DNA of 64,000 nucleotides, taken from the NCBI GenBank assembly GCA_023935145.1, contig CM043700.1, forward strand, positions 27,129,001 to 27,193,000, read 5' to 3'. Both the position numbers and the translations under genes were made by a program. The notes beneath the pieces are model-generated. The model was not told the DNA's origin. It searched no databases and was given only the letters and a program-made list of their open reading frames with translations. How positions within the stretch are numbered: the stretch's first letter is position 1; each line of letters begins with the position of its first letter. This DNA is from Bretschneidera sinensis. Taxonomy: Eukaryota; Streptophyta; Magnoliopsida; Brassicales; Akaniaceae. Positions 43,538 to 56,046 of this stretch are shown here, piece by piece.

Positions 43538-45745
43538 ACCCTTATCCTGAAAAAGGGACTTACGCTTAAGGATGTTAGACATGTTTAAAAGCAAATTCGC
43601 TCTCTTATGAAATACTGGTAGTCTATTTTTAAATAAATTAAAATTAGGTGAAAAATACTTTTTAACTTTTTATATATATTTGCCCATTTTTTCCAAGATT
43701 GTGGGAAGAATTCTGACGTCAGCCACATCATGAGTTTCATTATCCATTGTAATTCTTTTACTAAAAATTGAATCATTTTAGTAGTCCATTGGCCTCTCTA
43801 AATTAACCTTAATTGTACATCCAAACATGATTGTTTATATATATATATCTTCTTATTTATTTTTTTTCTTTTTAGAAACCTTCAAACAAAAAAATGTTAG
43901 TTTCATTAAAAAGACCAATTAGACTTATAAAAAAATAAAAAAGATCAATTATAATTTAAATATGTAAAGAACATTTTTTTTAATACTTTTTAGTTTAAGA
44001 AAATTGTTTGTTCTTATGAAAATATTTCTTTTGGATTTTCAATATGTTTTCTAAAAACTTGTTAAATTGATTTGTTTATCCTATGTTGATTCTCTCTATG
44101 TTTTTGGTATGATGAAATTTGGTAATGGAGATTCTAAAACCAAATCTATACTAATGTTGAAGTTTTGAATAATTTAATTGATCAAACACCTTTAAAATTT
44201 AGTTTTTATTTACTTTTGTATGGTTTTTATTAAATTAAGGTTGCATGAATTTTGTATTGAATGATTTAAGGTACTTAATTTGTAAATAATAGCTTGCAAG
44301 ATTTAATTAATTTTTGTATGAATTTTATTTTGGATCTAATGAATGATGAATAATTATAGTAAAATATTTTTTTATTATATAATATGTTTACATTAATTTT
44401 TAATTTTAAAGTGAAAAATATATTAAACCAGTGATCTAAATCGATTCAAACTGATTTAAATGAATTGGATTAAATTGTGATTAGATGGGTTCATGGATGA
44501 AGTTTCCTCATCAAATTGAGTTGATTTTTTATCTCAACTCGACCCATCTCACCCCTAGTCATCAAACTGAGAAAATAAAGCATGAAAAAAAATAGGACAA
44601 CATATAAAAGTCCCAAGGAAAAATTAGCTACATGTATCATTGCAGTAGATCGAGGGAGAAGGTATTAGCTAATGAAAAATTGATACAATAGGTATTAGTA
44701 GACTTTCACATAGTTATCAGTGAAATTTCCTTGATGTCAAACAAGAATCTCTCCTGTTACCTAGCTGTAGCTGTAAGGTGGAAAAGAGGCCTTTCCTTGA
44801 AGGCTTATTTGATATGGTAGGCTTAGGACTGTATGACTTGTGACCATCTAGTCGTCCTCCATGGCTTGTGATAATTTGTTGGCAGAAGAGTTTAAAACTG
44901 CATAAGTTCTATTTATAATGATGTTAAAATTTTATTTTTTTATACAATAAAATTTAAATTAAATTTTAATCAGTATTTTTGTTATGAGATAAAAGTAAAT
45001 TAATCAAATTTTATTTTTTATGCGATATAAATTAAATTAGAGAAGATATTGTGATGTATATTTTAATTTAAATATATTAATTTTATATAAGATAATATAT
45101 TTTTATTTAGAATTAAGATGAATAAGAGTTTTGAATGTATATAAACTTTTTTTTGCAGATAATGACTAATTAGTTAAATATGATTTTTGAGTAAAGTGAG
45201 TTATATTATTTGAATTTGAAATTAAAAAAATTTCTTATTTTTTAAAAAAATTAATTAATATTCTTATTTAAGAAAATTTACAATACATGTGCAACCAAAA
45301 ATAGCAAATCAAAGTCAAAATCAAAAGCATCTGCAAAGGAAGCAGAAAAATATTTGCAACCTAAATATTGGAGAGAAATTTACAATATATAAAAGGGTCT
45401 TCCAAATTTGACATTCCAACACTAAAATTAAAATGTACTATGAAACAATCACACATCATACTATTAATTTAATTTTTTTCACTGTAAGTTCATCAATATT
45501 AAACCTCGCAAATATCACTATTGAACCATATATGTCCTATGATTTCTTATCTCTCATTAAAAAATAAAAATAAAAACTTTTATCTACCCCATGTTATCAT
45601 TTACCCATTATTAAAATTGCATGGGCCACCTCTTTGAATGAACATATTTTAATCATTAAAAATTACATGAGTCACCTATTTTTGACTATGAGAAGATGTT
45701 AAATTTATATATTTAAATTAAAAGAGAAAGTGAATACATGATCAT

Positions 45746-45776
<31 letters not shown>

Positions 45777-46764
45777 TGTCCCTTGATTTGGACAAGTTTA
45801 TACTTTGGATGCCTAAGGCTAGGTGGTTAAATTATGTTTTTTAAACTTTTATCATCAATGTTTTTTTTTAATCACTAAAAACATAAATTTCACAAAAATA
45901 TATGTTTTATCATAAAATATATAAATAAATAAATTATCTTATTTTTTAAAAACACTTTAAGCACTGCTGGCTCAAAAAATTAATTAGACAGATCTTCTAA
46001 TAGGTTTTATTTTTCATAAATTACCTATCCCACCCCTAAAAATCTTTGCCCAAGAATAAATGCAGAGTTATAATACCACGGATCCGGTTTTGTGAGAGTT
46101 ACCATAAAATCGAAAATAATCGTTGGTAATCACAAAGAAAGTGAGCAATAATTTTAATATTTAATTTTTTTTAAAATTGAAATAATTACTATTTAATTTC
46201 TTAATGATTACTAATGAACTTTTTTTTTTTTATTTTGTGATAACTCTCACGCAACTGAAATCATGGAATCAGTTGACTTGAGCATCAGTGATGATTATTA
46301 GTGGTCGTTGAGGTATTTGATGGGTACTCAAACTGCCACCAAATGCTTTTGCAAACAGATAGATAGGTAAGCCTATTATTGCAAAAAAAATAATTTGATT
46401 AGTCGGGGTCTAAACCCAATTGTTTAGACCATTTGAAAATTTCATTGATAATTTTGAGAAATTTCATTAATAACTTCAATATAAATATGAAACTAAAAAA
46501 TTAATATTACCAATAAATTTTCAAGTTCGTCTGAACTAAGTTTAAAACCAGCGCAAAAATCGTTCTATTCTTGTGATATTATCCTCAGTGCCCACAGATT
46601 GATTAGACCTCTCACACACCTTTTTGTTATTAGGGGAGGAAAATGTTTGGGATAGTACCCACAAAAATTGAATTTGTGCGAACCACTTGGCCTCATTCAT
46701 CCATTCCTCCTGTTCCCCCTTCTACAGATTCATAGTTCATCAGGACACAACTTCCTTTGTTCAT
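43538..46764. other. AT-rich intergenic DNA
   Basis: No gene recognised. Holds a TA microsatellite at about 45746-45770 and long A/T tracts. The segment 44440-44560 (ending CATCTCACCCCTAGTC) resembles a hAT-type element end, but no partner end was found. Confidence 0.4.
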
Positions 46765-47230
46765 TAAATTTTTTTTTCTTTTTTTTAATGTATGCACTCG
46801 TTTTTTCCCCAAAACAAAGATCTTTGTTGTGACATCATTGTGTTTTGGAATTTAGAAACTTGTTTTTTTTGGGTAAACTGGAACTCCATAAATTAAAATG
46901 CAGTAACAAGTCTTGGGGTTGCCACACCCCTACAATCAGCATTAAACAAAAGCCGCACAAAAGGAGGTGGGGAGTCAAACAAAGCATCACCAACGGAGGA
47001 GGCTCCCTCCTTGGCAAGGCAATCTGCCACTTTTCACGGAAGTAATGTTGCAGCTTGAAGGGGTCTAGATTCCCCATCAATGGTCTGCGTGCACTCATCA
47101 ATAAGAGTACTATGAGGGTGGAGAAAGTAATCATCTTTAGAGGAAAAATTAACAAGCAGCCTGGCATCAAGCTCAATTTCCAGACTTTTCACCCAGCTGA
47201 GTACCTAAAACAAGCTCTTCATAATAATAC
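46765..47230 (-). pseudogene. LINE-type RNase H fragment
   Basis: On the minus strand one frame reads SLEIELDARLLVNFSSKDDY, HPHSTLIDECTQ and VADCLAKEGASSVGD, then PPPFVRLLFNADCRGVATPR, typical of the RVT_3/RNase H tail of plant LINE-like elements. Stops and frame shifts break it between blocks. It ends at a minus-strand A-rich tail (plus-strand T-run at about 46767-46787). Confidence 0.75.
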
Positions 47231-47529
47231 AATGAATAATGACAAAATAACTACAAGGGAATTTAAATATTATTGAAACATGTGGTACACCGTACACAAT
47301 TATGGCAAATTTTTTTAAGCTATAAAAAAATATTTAGTTCTGAAACACAAAAATCATTATGGATATAAGAAAAAAAATTAGTTACAAAGGATAGAGTAGA
47401 GTTGAAGGAAAGAGGAAAAAATTAAGTATTGTTTCCTCTACATAATACTTTTATATGGAATGAAAATGAATAAATGTCAAGAACAAACAAGAGTTTGTAA
47501 ATGAGAAGAATAGACCAATGGAAATGCGT

Positions 47530-48385
47530 TCAGGGGCGTGAAATTGGTGGAAAAAAAACATTGGTTCGATGACAAAATATGTCGAATGCTATGTATTCAA
47601 ATTTGATGAGAAAAAAGATTTTGAAAAATGAAAAATTAAGATGAAGACTCTTTTTTTTTATTAAATAGAAGCTTTGATCGTTGTATAAAATGAAGTTCCT
47701 GACCCAAAGCAGCACACACTATTGAATTGTCCCTTTTTGATAAAATTATGCATGCTAAATCAACAAAAATAGCATGAGATGAAAAATAGTGATGGGATCA
47801 TGGAATTGCCATGAAGATTTGGAATACTAAGCGGTCTATCTCTCACATCCATGATAATTTTTGTGAGTACCACAGAGTGAGGATGATAAGCAGACTGATG
47901 AATCCTAAGATTTCTTTCCTGCCAAATGTGATAAAGAAATGATTTCCAAGCTAGCTTGATGAACACAACTAGAAGAGACTTCCCTCTTAGGTGAGTATAG
48001 CCCACTGCGGCTCATCATGCCAAGAGCCAAATGATAGCATATTCACCTGTATTTTTAGCCAAAATTTGATCCCAGGTGAATAACAACATTCTAAAAATAA
48101 ATGCAAATAGGATTCATCGGAGCTCCCATTTCTGCTGTCTAAGCAATGATGCTATGCTTAGGAATATAAGGAATGAACCAAATCAGCTTATGCCAAATAA
48201 TTTTAGGCTTTTTGGCCCTAAGTTGCTCCCAAGTAAACTTTAAATGGAATTTATGGGAGGGAGAAGGAGTCCACAAAATACAATCATATGTACAAGTTGG
48301 AATTAAATCATAGATTGTTGCTTGAATGTCAACAAGACTATCTGACCTAGAAGATTTAGGAAAACAAATCTGAAGACTTTTTATT
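47530..48385 (-). pseudogene. LINE ORF2 C-terminal relic (zinc-binding domain)
   Basis: The minus strand shows DCILWTPSPSHKFHLKFTWE, LRAKKPKIIWHKLIWF and IPKHS, the reverse-transcriptase zinc-binding region. After stops it continues LAWKSFLYHIWQERNLRIHQ and IMDVRDRPLSI. The order fits the 3' end of a plant LINE. It is 5'-truncated and decayed. The last 230 bases (47530-47760) have no clear coding match. Confidence 0.75.
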
Positions 48386-48458
48386 TAATTTCTTTCTCTT
48401 CAATTTATTTACGTTACAATAAAAAGCTTTACAGGGAGACACTCAAATGAATTTTTAT

Positions 48459-49150
48459 GTTTGGTATAATTTTACTTAAACTGTAGAATTGAAATGAATT
48501 TTATATTTGGAATCCACAAAAATTCAATTCATTCTATAAACTTTACCTAAGTACCCTTAATATTATCATATAGTTTTATAACACTTTTTATCTCATTATC
48601 AAGTCATTCTATTAGTCAAACTTTAAAGTCTTTAGTATTTTCTATTCAAATTGCACATGCAGCATCAAACAACCATGTGGTGTTCATCATAGTCATCAAT
48701 CGACGAGCATCATTGCACAAGGCTAGATGAAGGGCACGGGTATTATGGGAGGAGAGACTTAAGATGCAAAGAGAAAAGAGAAAAGGGAGCCGCTTAGAGT
48801 TCTTCAAATTTGACTGTATTTTTTTTATTTAAATTTTACATTCATTATGTTGGAGAGAAAAAGAAAAAAAATCAAACAGGCAATGTTGCTAGGGTTTTGT
48901 TCTTTTAAATTCCCTTTATGGAATTTATATTCAGCTTAAAGATTTATTTTGACAAATCAAGAAAAATACCAAGATATAAAAAGAAATATCCTATAGAGAA
49001 AGATAATTTTATTTTTTTAAAATTTATAAAGACTAATATGTAAAGTTTATTTGTAAATTCTATCAACTTTGATTGAATTTGTATAAAGCTTACTCAATTT
49101 TACTAAAATTCATTTGTAAATGAATTCTACACTTAATATTAAACCAAACA
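48459..49150. mobile_element. MITE-like element with long inverted ends
   Basis: The left end starts TGTTTGGTATAATTTTACTT and continues with CTGTAGAATTGAAATGAATTT. The reverse complement of the right end starts TGTTTGGTTTAATATTAAGT and continues with GTAGAATTCATTTAC. Similarity extends roughly 45 bases with a few gaps. About 692 bp, no coding sequence. The target-site duplication is unresolved. Confidence 0.6.
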
Positions 49151-49329
49151 AATTGGTTTTGTGCTCCCTTTCTTCTCTCTCATGCATCTGCCATCTTCTC
49201 TTTTATTGGGTATACAAAATCTCTCTCTATATATATAGTCAAATGTTTATGTATATTTACTCCAATTGCAAGTAATTTATGGATATTACTGATGATGTAT
49301 TCTGTTGAAAATTTGCCTGTTTAATGCAG

Positions 49330-49409
49330 GAAATTCGAGTGGAAGCAAAAAAGCTTTCAGCCGTTGGTATAGTGGAAGAATTATTTGAACAAGTACTGCC
49401 TCTTTCAGG
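49330..49409 (+). other. Orphan exon-like segment
   Basis: An 80-base block with a good acceptor (TTTAATGCAG) and donor (TTTCAG then GTGTAT) reads EIRVEAKKLSAVGIVEELFE and then QVLPLS without stops. It has markedly coding-like codon use compared with its AT-rich surroundings. No neighbouring exons were recognised. It may be a captured or stranded exon of a gene I cannot identify. Confidence 0.4.
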
Positions 49410-50264
49410 TGTATAATTCCATTAGGTGAATGATCAACTAAAAAATTGTTGATTTTCTATTTTTTAGTATTCCATCTTTAGATCTTCTTTTTGAATTTCA
49501 TTGTGTGAATTTTAAAATTTAATGTGCATGTACTGAGTCTAAAGGAAGAGACAGTGATTAAGACCTCCATAGCTTTAAAGGAGAAGATATGAAGGGAATG
49601 ATGAGAAAAGGAAAAACATATATTAAAATTTATGTGCTCGACTGTTCTTCCTGGAACATAGTGACGTCCCTTCCTTCTGGGTTTTCTTTTCATGTTATTT
49701 TTTTCATATACTTACACATTTCTTTCAGGATAGTATCTTTGATCCATAAAAGGCTCTTCATGGGTTGGTGAAAACGGTTGCAGATGAAAATGTCACATAA
49801 CTAAATTTCATATACTCGAGCAACGCATAGGCATTACATTAGTTTGTATTGTTACCGAACCATGTCCATCCCCGAAAAATGAGGCATACAGCCCCACCCC
49901 ACTCAACTATCAAAATGTCCTAGTTTAGAACCAAGTCTTAACCATATACAAAAATAGAAATATTTTATCACAATTTCCATTTTATCAGTGCTAGCCACTG
50001 TCAAACAAGGAAAATTTAGAATTTCATGGCAGCGTGACCATGAACTTAGCTCAAAGATTACACCTTTCCTATGTAAGAATGATGTCCCTATTTCGATTAG
50101 ACTTGTCATCACTTCAATAAAAATTAAAAAAAATAAAATAAACAGAATTTTATAACAGACCTATATGTAAGAATGATGAATAATCATATTCTATAATTGA
50201 CTGAGATTAATAATTGTTACACAAGTAAAAACACATTACATTCAACATATTATCACAAGACAAT

Positions 50265-53200
50265 CTATCTAGGGTAGTTCACAGGGGGGTCCAAGCTACC
50301 AACCAGAATGCCAAGATCAATGTCTTTCTCTTCGAACTTTTTGATGAAAGGATGACTCTGTAAGCACAGAAAAAACAGGCAATCAAGATTCTGTTTATGT
50401 CATTCTGACTAATTATCATCTATATTGATTATTCAGTAAGTTACTTATCAAGAGGTCCAAAGATGATGATCTGTCTCGAGGATCCTTCTGTATGCTGAGA
50501 ATGCAACAAAAGGGCAATCAACAAGACTGTTAACGCTTTTGAGTTTTACAAAAGCATAAAAAGGGAAACGAATAACCTGAAATTGATGGTAGATAAATCT
50601 AACAAGTATGGTATAGGTGGATCACAGATTCCTATTCATCAAGCCAATACTTGCAATAACAGTAATGTTAATCATAAGCATGCACACAGCACAAAATGAT
50701 CTTGCGGTCTAAGATAAAGAGCTTATCATGTGAGTGTTTCCATCAACAAATTTTAAGCTAGTTAGATCAACATAGAATAGCTGTGTCAAGTACATCTTGA
50801 AGAACCACATCTAGTTATGCTACGAAAATATGTGAAGTTCTGCCAACAAGAATCAAGTATGAACTCCCTTTTCTGGGAGAAGTAATAGAATTCTATATTG
50901 AATATTGAATCTCTTCAGGAAAAAATTATTGAATCTCTTCGGGTTTTCTGATTTTTTTTATAAAAAAAAAAAGTATGTAGGATTCTTGATTATTCAGAAT
51001 TTAATTGAATCACAGGTACTTGTCACTGTAATATCGTATATTATGTTATTCTTCATGAAAATGACATATTTCACTCCTTTCATGATACAATGGACTTGAA
51101 TCGCTATAGTAGTGTCTTAATCACCACATAAGAACTTTTAGACCACTAAGAAACTTCTCAAATAGCAGTCATAACCTACATAAAAGAATTAACACAGAAA
51201 TTTAGAAACGGTTCAGCTTGGATTTTACTAAACAATGTGTTTGGGACGGAGGGGATTGGAGGGGGAGGAAGGGAGGGGAGTGGGTATCATAACCTTGATT
51301 GGGAGTTTTTTTTAAAGAGGGAGGGGAAATCTCCTCCCTTCCCCTCCAAACTCCTATTTTTTTCATACCTTCCAATTTGGGGTATGAGAAGGATGGGGAT
51401 TGAAACTTGTTAATTTACCCTTCCTTATCCCCCGTTATATTTTTAACATCCAAACAAGAAGCCAGGTGACCACCCCACCTTCCCTTCCCATCTCATCCCT
51501 CTAATTACCCCTCCTTCCCTTCCCCTCCAAACTCCCAAACACACTGTAAAGGAATTACCGGAGCGAAAACTGATAACTTGGTTCCAGAGTACTCGTATTA
51601 AAGAAATGGAGTAGTATGGAATCTATCAGATGATAAAAGGCAGTGCAGTTTAGAAAGGATCCCTATAATTCAGAAGTGCGTTGTTCAGAAAGTGGGGGAG
51701 CACTGTAAATAATCTATGTTCTCTCTGTAACGGTGAGGATGAATCTAGAGACCACGTATTTTTTGGTTGCTCTGTCTCCAAACGCATCTGGTTCTAGGTA
51801 CTTAAGACTTTCCAAGATAAACAAGTTTTTTTGTGGATGATTTGAATTCTGAGTTCTCTTGGGCAGTGCAGAATTTGAGGGCTAAAATTTGGCTAGTCAT
51901 CTTCTTGAGACTGTTTGGTGTGCTTATGTCTATCATATCTGGAAAGAGAGAAACTCCAGGCTTCACAAGATTTTTTTCCCGGGTGCAGAGGCTATTCTAA
52001 CTCTCATTACAGCTGATGTTAGGGATAAGCTTCTAGGCATTAGCCAATTTAGTATTAATTCTCCAGATGAAGAGGTTGCTGTAAACTGGGGCCTCAATTG
52101 TGTTGTTTGATTGTTTCCTCTTTAAGGCTAGTTTCTTTACTAGCTTGTTTTGTGTCCGTAAGTAGCAGTTTTCTGCTTTGTGTTCTTGTTCTTGGATATA
52201 TAAAATTTGCATTTATCCACAAAAAAAAAAAAAAAAGGAAAAGTAAAAGGCTGCAAAAGTATAATTAACTAGTGGAAAGAACTTGGAATTCAAAAGAGAG
52301 CACCATTTCTACTTGCAGTTGAGAAAGGATCATATTAAGTACTTCACAAGTGACTTGTTCGGGGGAGGAGGGGAGTGGGCAGAGAAGGCTTCAGAAGTGG
52401 ATTTAACTAGTGGAAAGAACTCAGAACTCAAACGTGAAAGCATCAACCTGAGTTTATGAGGTTAAAGCTAAACATCAGAGTGAGAATATGTAAGGTTCCA
52501 TTGAAGTTTGCAATTATGAGCTTAGGGAACAAATTTTCTTGGTGTAGGCTTCTAAGAAAGAAAAGAAAAATAACACTGTAGATAGTGGCAAAAGAAACCA
52601 AAACAAAATGCCTGGAGAATGACACAATGGAAGAGCATAAAAGAATGCAAAATGATCTCATGTAAGTTATTACCAGGCTGATACAAAGGAGCAGAACTCT
52701 GGGGAGAACTGATCTGGAGGAGCAGATGGTGGTGGACTTTCCACAATTGCCTCCAAAAGCTCATAAAAGCTTGGCCGGCTTTGCTGATCTTCAGATTGCA
52801 TATAAGGAAAACACCCTATAGCACACTCAAGTATTACCATGCCCAAACTCCAAATATCGCAGCTATAATCATATGTGCTCCCACTGATTCTCTCTGGCTA
52901 AAATAGAGAAAACAACACTGATTCTCTCAGCATTAGTAATTCTTTGGATGAATAATGAGTGAAAAAATTATAACATGCAAAAGAGCAAAAGTAACAAAAA
53001 GGGGGTGAATCAATTTGGTATCACAAAATGATATTAGTGAATAAAAGATCCACATACCGACATGTAGTTGTAAGTTCCAACAAATGTATCCCTTTGGCCC
53101 ATAGAGCTAGCTAGCATTGCACTCACACCAAAATCAGTCATCTTCACTTCCCCTTTATGGTTTACCAGAAGATTGGATGGTTTTATATCCCTATGTATCA

Positions 53201-56046
53201 CGTGCCTTTCATTATGCAAGTACACAAGGCCTTGTAAAACCTGAAAAACAAAAACATATGCTCAGCAAGGTAAAAGGACTTTTTTGAACTATTTCCAGTA
53301 CTCTGGATAGTAGCTGAACATTTGAACTAATAGAAGGAAGCTTACAAACCTGCTTACACACAACTGCAAGATATGGTTCAAGAATTGTCTTAACTTGTCT
53401 TATCACATCTGCCAGAGATCCACGGTCCATGTACTCTAACACAAGGGAAATGACTCCATTGTGATAGAAAGAATGATAGCAAACTACAACATGTGGACAT
53501 TGTGATGCTTGATTTATTTTCAACTCCTGGACAATTTGCTTACGGATCTCCTCTTGTATATTCATCTGGATGACCTGCATTTCAAAACAAATTGGAGTGG
53601 CAGCTGGCTAATCATCCAAGACCTGCTTAGACGATGTATATCGTACTCAACATAGGAATCAAAACTGTAAATGTTCTAATTGAGATGTCAAAAGTTGGAA
53701 TGCAATTTATCAAATATCTTGAGATAAAAAAAAAAGAGGGATAGAATGCCGCATAATTGTTATGTTTATAATTTCAATGATAAATTACCAATATGTCACC
53801 AGATGAAAAAAGAGAAGTAAGAGGCTTACAAATTATTTGTTGTGCTAACTTATGCAACTATATAAAGCGTTGGTCTTCTGTTACATAATAAAAATAGAAG
53901 GAAAATGAAGTGATTTGCTCCATTAGTCTGATATAGGTCTCCATTATTAAAAAATTATAGAACTTGTTTGTTAAATTATATCAATATTTAAGGCAGTAAG
54001 TACTGACTAAATATAACTTGCTCTCCCTCCCTCTCACCCTCATCTACAGGCTTTAATCTTATGAATAACTTGTGTTGCCAATGTCACCTTTTTGTATATC
54101 AAAATATTAAGGAAGAGTCACTTACTGACCTCTCCTCTTGATTTCTTCACTCAATAGAGTATCCATTGTAATCAAGACTTTATTTATGTCAAGCACATGC
54201 ATTTTTTTTGTCTATGAATGATACCACCCCTTAAGAACTTCTGAGATACAAGGCCGTTTGAACTTCACAAATGTAAAATATACGAAAATGAGTCCAATAA
54301 GATTTATATGCAAGTCCAAAAACTAACAGGCAATTGAAAATCTCTCTTTTGCTAGTATACTGACCTTCAAAGCAAACAATTTGCCAACCCATTTATGGCG
54401 AACTAGTTGTACTACACCACCACTTCCCTTCCCAATGACTTTGACTGCCTCAAGATCTTCCAATGAAAATTCAAAATCCAGCTCCTTGCAGTCAGAAGGC
54501 TGATCAAATAGACAAGAAGGCTCCCGACTTTACAAATTTAAAAATAAATAAACAAACAATTATCATGGAAATATTATATATAGAGAAAGTAAGAGAACAC
54601 AAACACACAACAAAGAACAACACAAAGTTGAGAAGCATATTGATCATGATATTACAGAAATACACTTCATGATTTTTTTTGCTAACAAAAGAATGAGGAA
54701 ATTGATCATCAAAGGCTCGTGATTCATATAATTTGGATTCGTTTCTTCTATTAAGCAATGAGTTGAATGACACTAAATCTGCAGCCGGACCTTTTTATTT
54801 CTTTTCTAAAGCAAACTGAAAAGAGTCTAAAGATATTTGTATTAGATCAATGTTTGTGATTGTACAGCAAAGGAGCAAAAGAAAGGAAATCAAAAGACGA
54901 GAATTTGTGAGGTTCAACACTGGCCTAGGCCCACAGGCGAGTTAGATTGTTAGTTAAAACAGAGCTATCTTTGAATGTAGCACGAAATCAGCAATTATCG
55001 AACAGTTAATGTAGAGATTGCATAAAGTACTAAAAGTTGCACATTTAATCTATGGTAAACTGGGACACATCAAGAAAAGCAGATTCTAAATGGTAACATA
55101 ACAACAGAACTGTGATATGGAAGAAACTATTTCTATATAATTAGACCAAAACATAGTATTGAAGGATAATTAAACTCAAGCTACTGGAAAGGATTATGAA
55201 GAGGAGACTTATTAGCAGTGAAAAGGAGAATACAGCTGCAACAACTGATGGAAAGGCATTGACCATAGATACACCAAACAGAAGGAGTTCTAGATAGAAG
55301 AAGGCACATGAATGGACAAGGGACTATATACTTGGAAACTAATAACTGAATTAGTTGAGAGCACAACTGTAAAATGTTAAGGAAGTTACTAGGTGGTTAA
55401 TTCAGTTAGTAGAATTGAGGTCAAGATTGAGTCTTGAAATTGTAAACCTTTACTATAAATACTGTCCTGTAACAAGCATTATAGATCAGAGGAATAAATC
55501 CTTTCTATTTTCTTTTCTAATCCTTCTTTTTCTCCTAAATCTCATTTCTAAAGGAGTTGCTCACTCACTCGAAGCAGTGAACTCTGATTCTCAGAATTAG
55601 AGTCTATCGAATCCGTTTCTTCGGATACGAGCCGTAGACCTTTCTGGTTTAGAAGCAAATCGCCATCGTGAAATGTACCGCTCGCAGTCCTGATATTTTA
55701 ACAAAAAAATACTATCGATTATAGAATATAACAAAATAAATTCAATTCAACAAAGTGTATTAATTAGACCGATCTTTAAGATTCTTTTAATTTTTCAGGA
55801 ACCAAACAAAGCTCGTACAGGTAATCAAAATCTTAATCAAGAATTAGAATCAACTCTATCAAGAGAGAAACGGAAATAAAAAACGAAAGTTCGATCTAAA
55901 CTGCTGAGATAAAGAAGGATGCCGATCAAATCGAACTATACATATATGTTTATACAATGAGAGTAAACTTACAAGAACGAAGTGATTGGGGTTTCTTGAG
56001 CTGGAACAGAGAGCTTAAGTCGCTTTAATGGCGTTTTGGTCTTCAT
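50265..56046 (-). CDS. MKK6: MAP kinase kinase, plant group A, MKK6 type
   Basis: Dual-specificity kinase that activates a MAP kinase; Arabidopsis MKK6 acts in the cytokinesis pathway. Exons (transcript order): 56046-55973, 55689-55569, 54499-54365, 53574-53350, 53240-53058, 52897-52674, 50494-50449, 50357-50265, totalling 1101 nt and 366 aa (Arabidopsis MKK6 is about 356). An N-terminal MAPK docking motif KRLKLSVP is followed by [20 protein letters not shown]. Kinase motifs: GKGSGGVV (88-95), catalytic Lys 110, HRD (201-203), DFG (221-223), activation loop Ser231 and Thr237 in the plant S/T-X5-S/T spacing, then [11 protein letters not shown] and DIWSLGM. The C-terminus is [17 protein letters not shown] then DPPVNYPR. 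Seven junctions are in phase; six introns are GT-AG, but the last would start with AT (see findings). Exon 2 is about 10 codons longer than in homologues. Confidence 0.93.
51233..51546. mobile_element. MITE in MKK6 intron 6
   Basis: The left end CAATGTGTTTGGGA and the reverse complement of the right end CAGTGTGTTTGGGA form a terminal inverted repeat. The flanking TAAA (51229-51232 and 51547-51550) fits a TAA/TTA-type duplication of PIF/Harbinger MITEs. The 314-bp interior is purine-rich on the left and pyrimidine-rich on the right (GGAGGGGA versus TCCCCTCC), so the whole unit can fold back. Confidence 0.75.
51570..52237 (+). mobile_element. LINE 3' relic in MKK6 intron 6, antisense to the gene
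   Basis: The plus strand encodes a reverse-transcriptase zinc-binding motif [20 protein letters not shown]. In another frame it then encodes [20 protein letters not shown] and [17 protein letters not shown] 3' untranslated region and a clean A tail (about 52219-52236) follow. The order and tail are typical of a 5'-truncated LINE insertion. It makes up much of the 2.2-kb intron between the exons ending at 52674 and beginning at 50494. Confidence 0.82.
55347..55602 (+). repeat. Possible copia-type LTR fragment next to MKK6 exon 2
   Basis: The plus strand has LTR-like layout: TGTTAAGGAAGTTACTAGG (55374), a TATA box ACTATAAATACT (about 55452), AATAAATCC (about 55492) and a pyrimidine-rich stretch ending near ATTCTCA at 55595. 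GAATTAG occurs at both 55347-55353 and 55596-55602. Borders are not certain. If real, the insertion reaches into or beside MKK6 exon 2. Confidence 0.3.

Noticed and set aside
44440..44560. hAT-type element end
   Set aside because: One end-like sequence (CACCCCTAG) without a partner or target duplication.
50444..50449. U12-type AT-AC intron as the explanation of the MKK6 donor
   Set aside because: U12 AT-AC donors read ATATCC. Here the donor is ATAAGT, and using AC at the 3' end would break the reading frame into exon 8.
55415..55600. Plus-strand open frame opposite MKK6 exon 2
   Set aside because: It overlaps the real exon and an LTR-like sequence in antisense and shows no domain.
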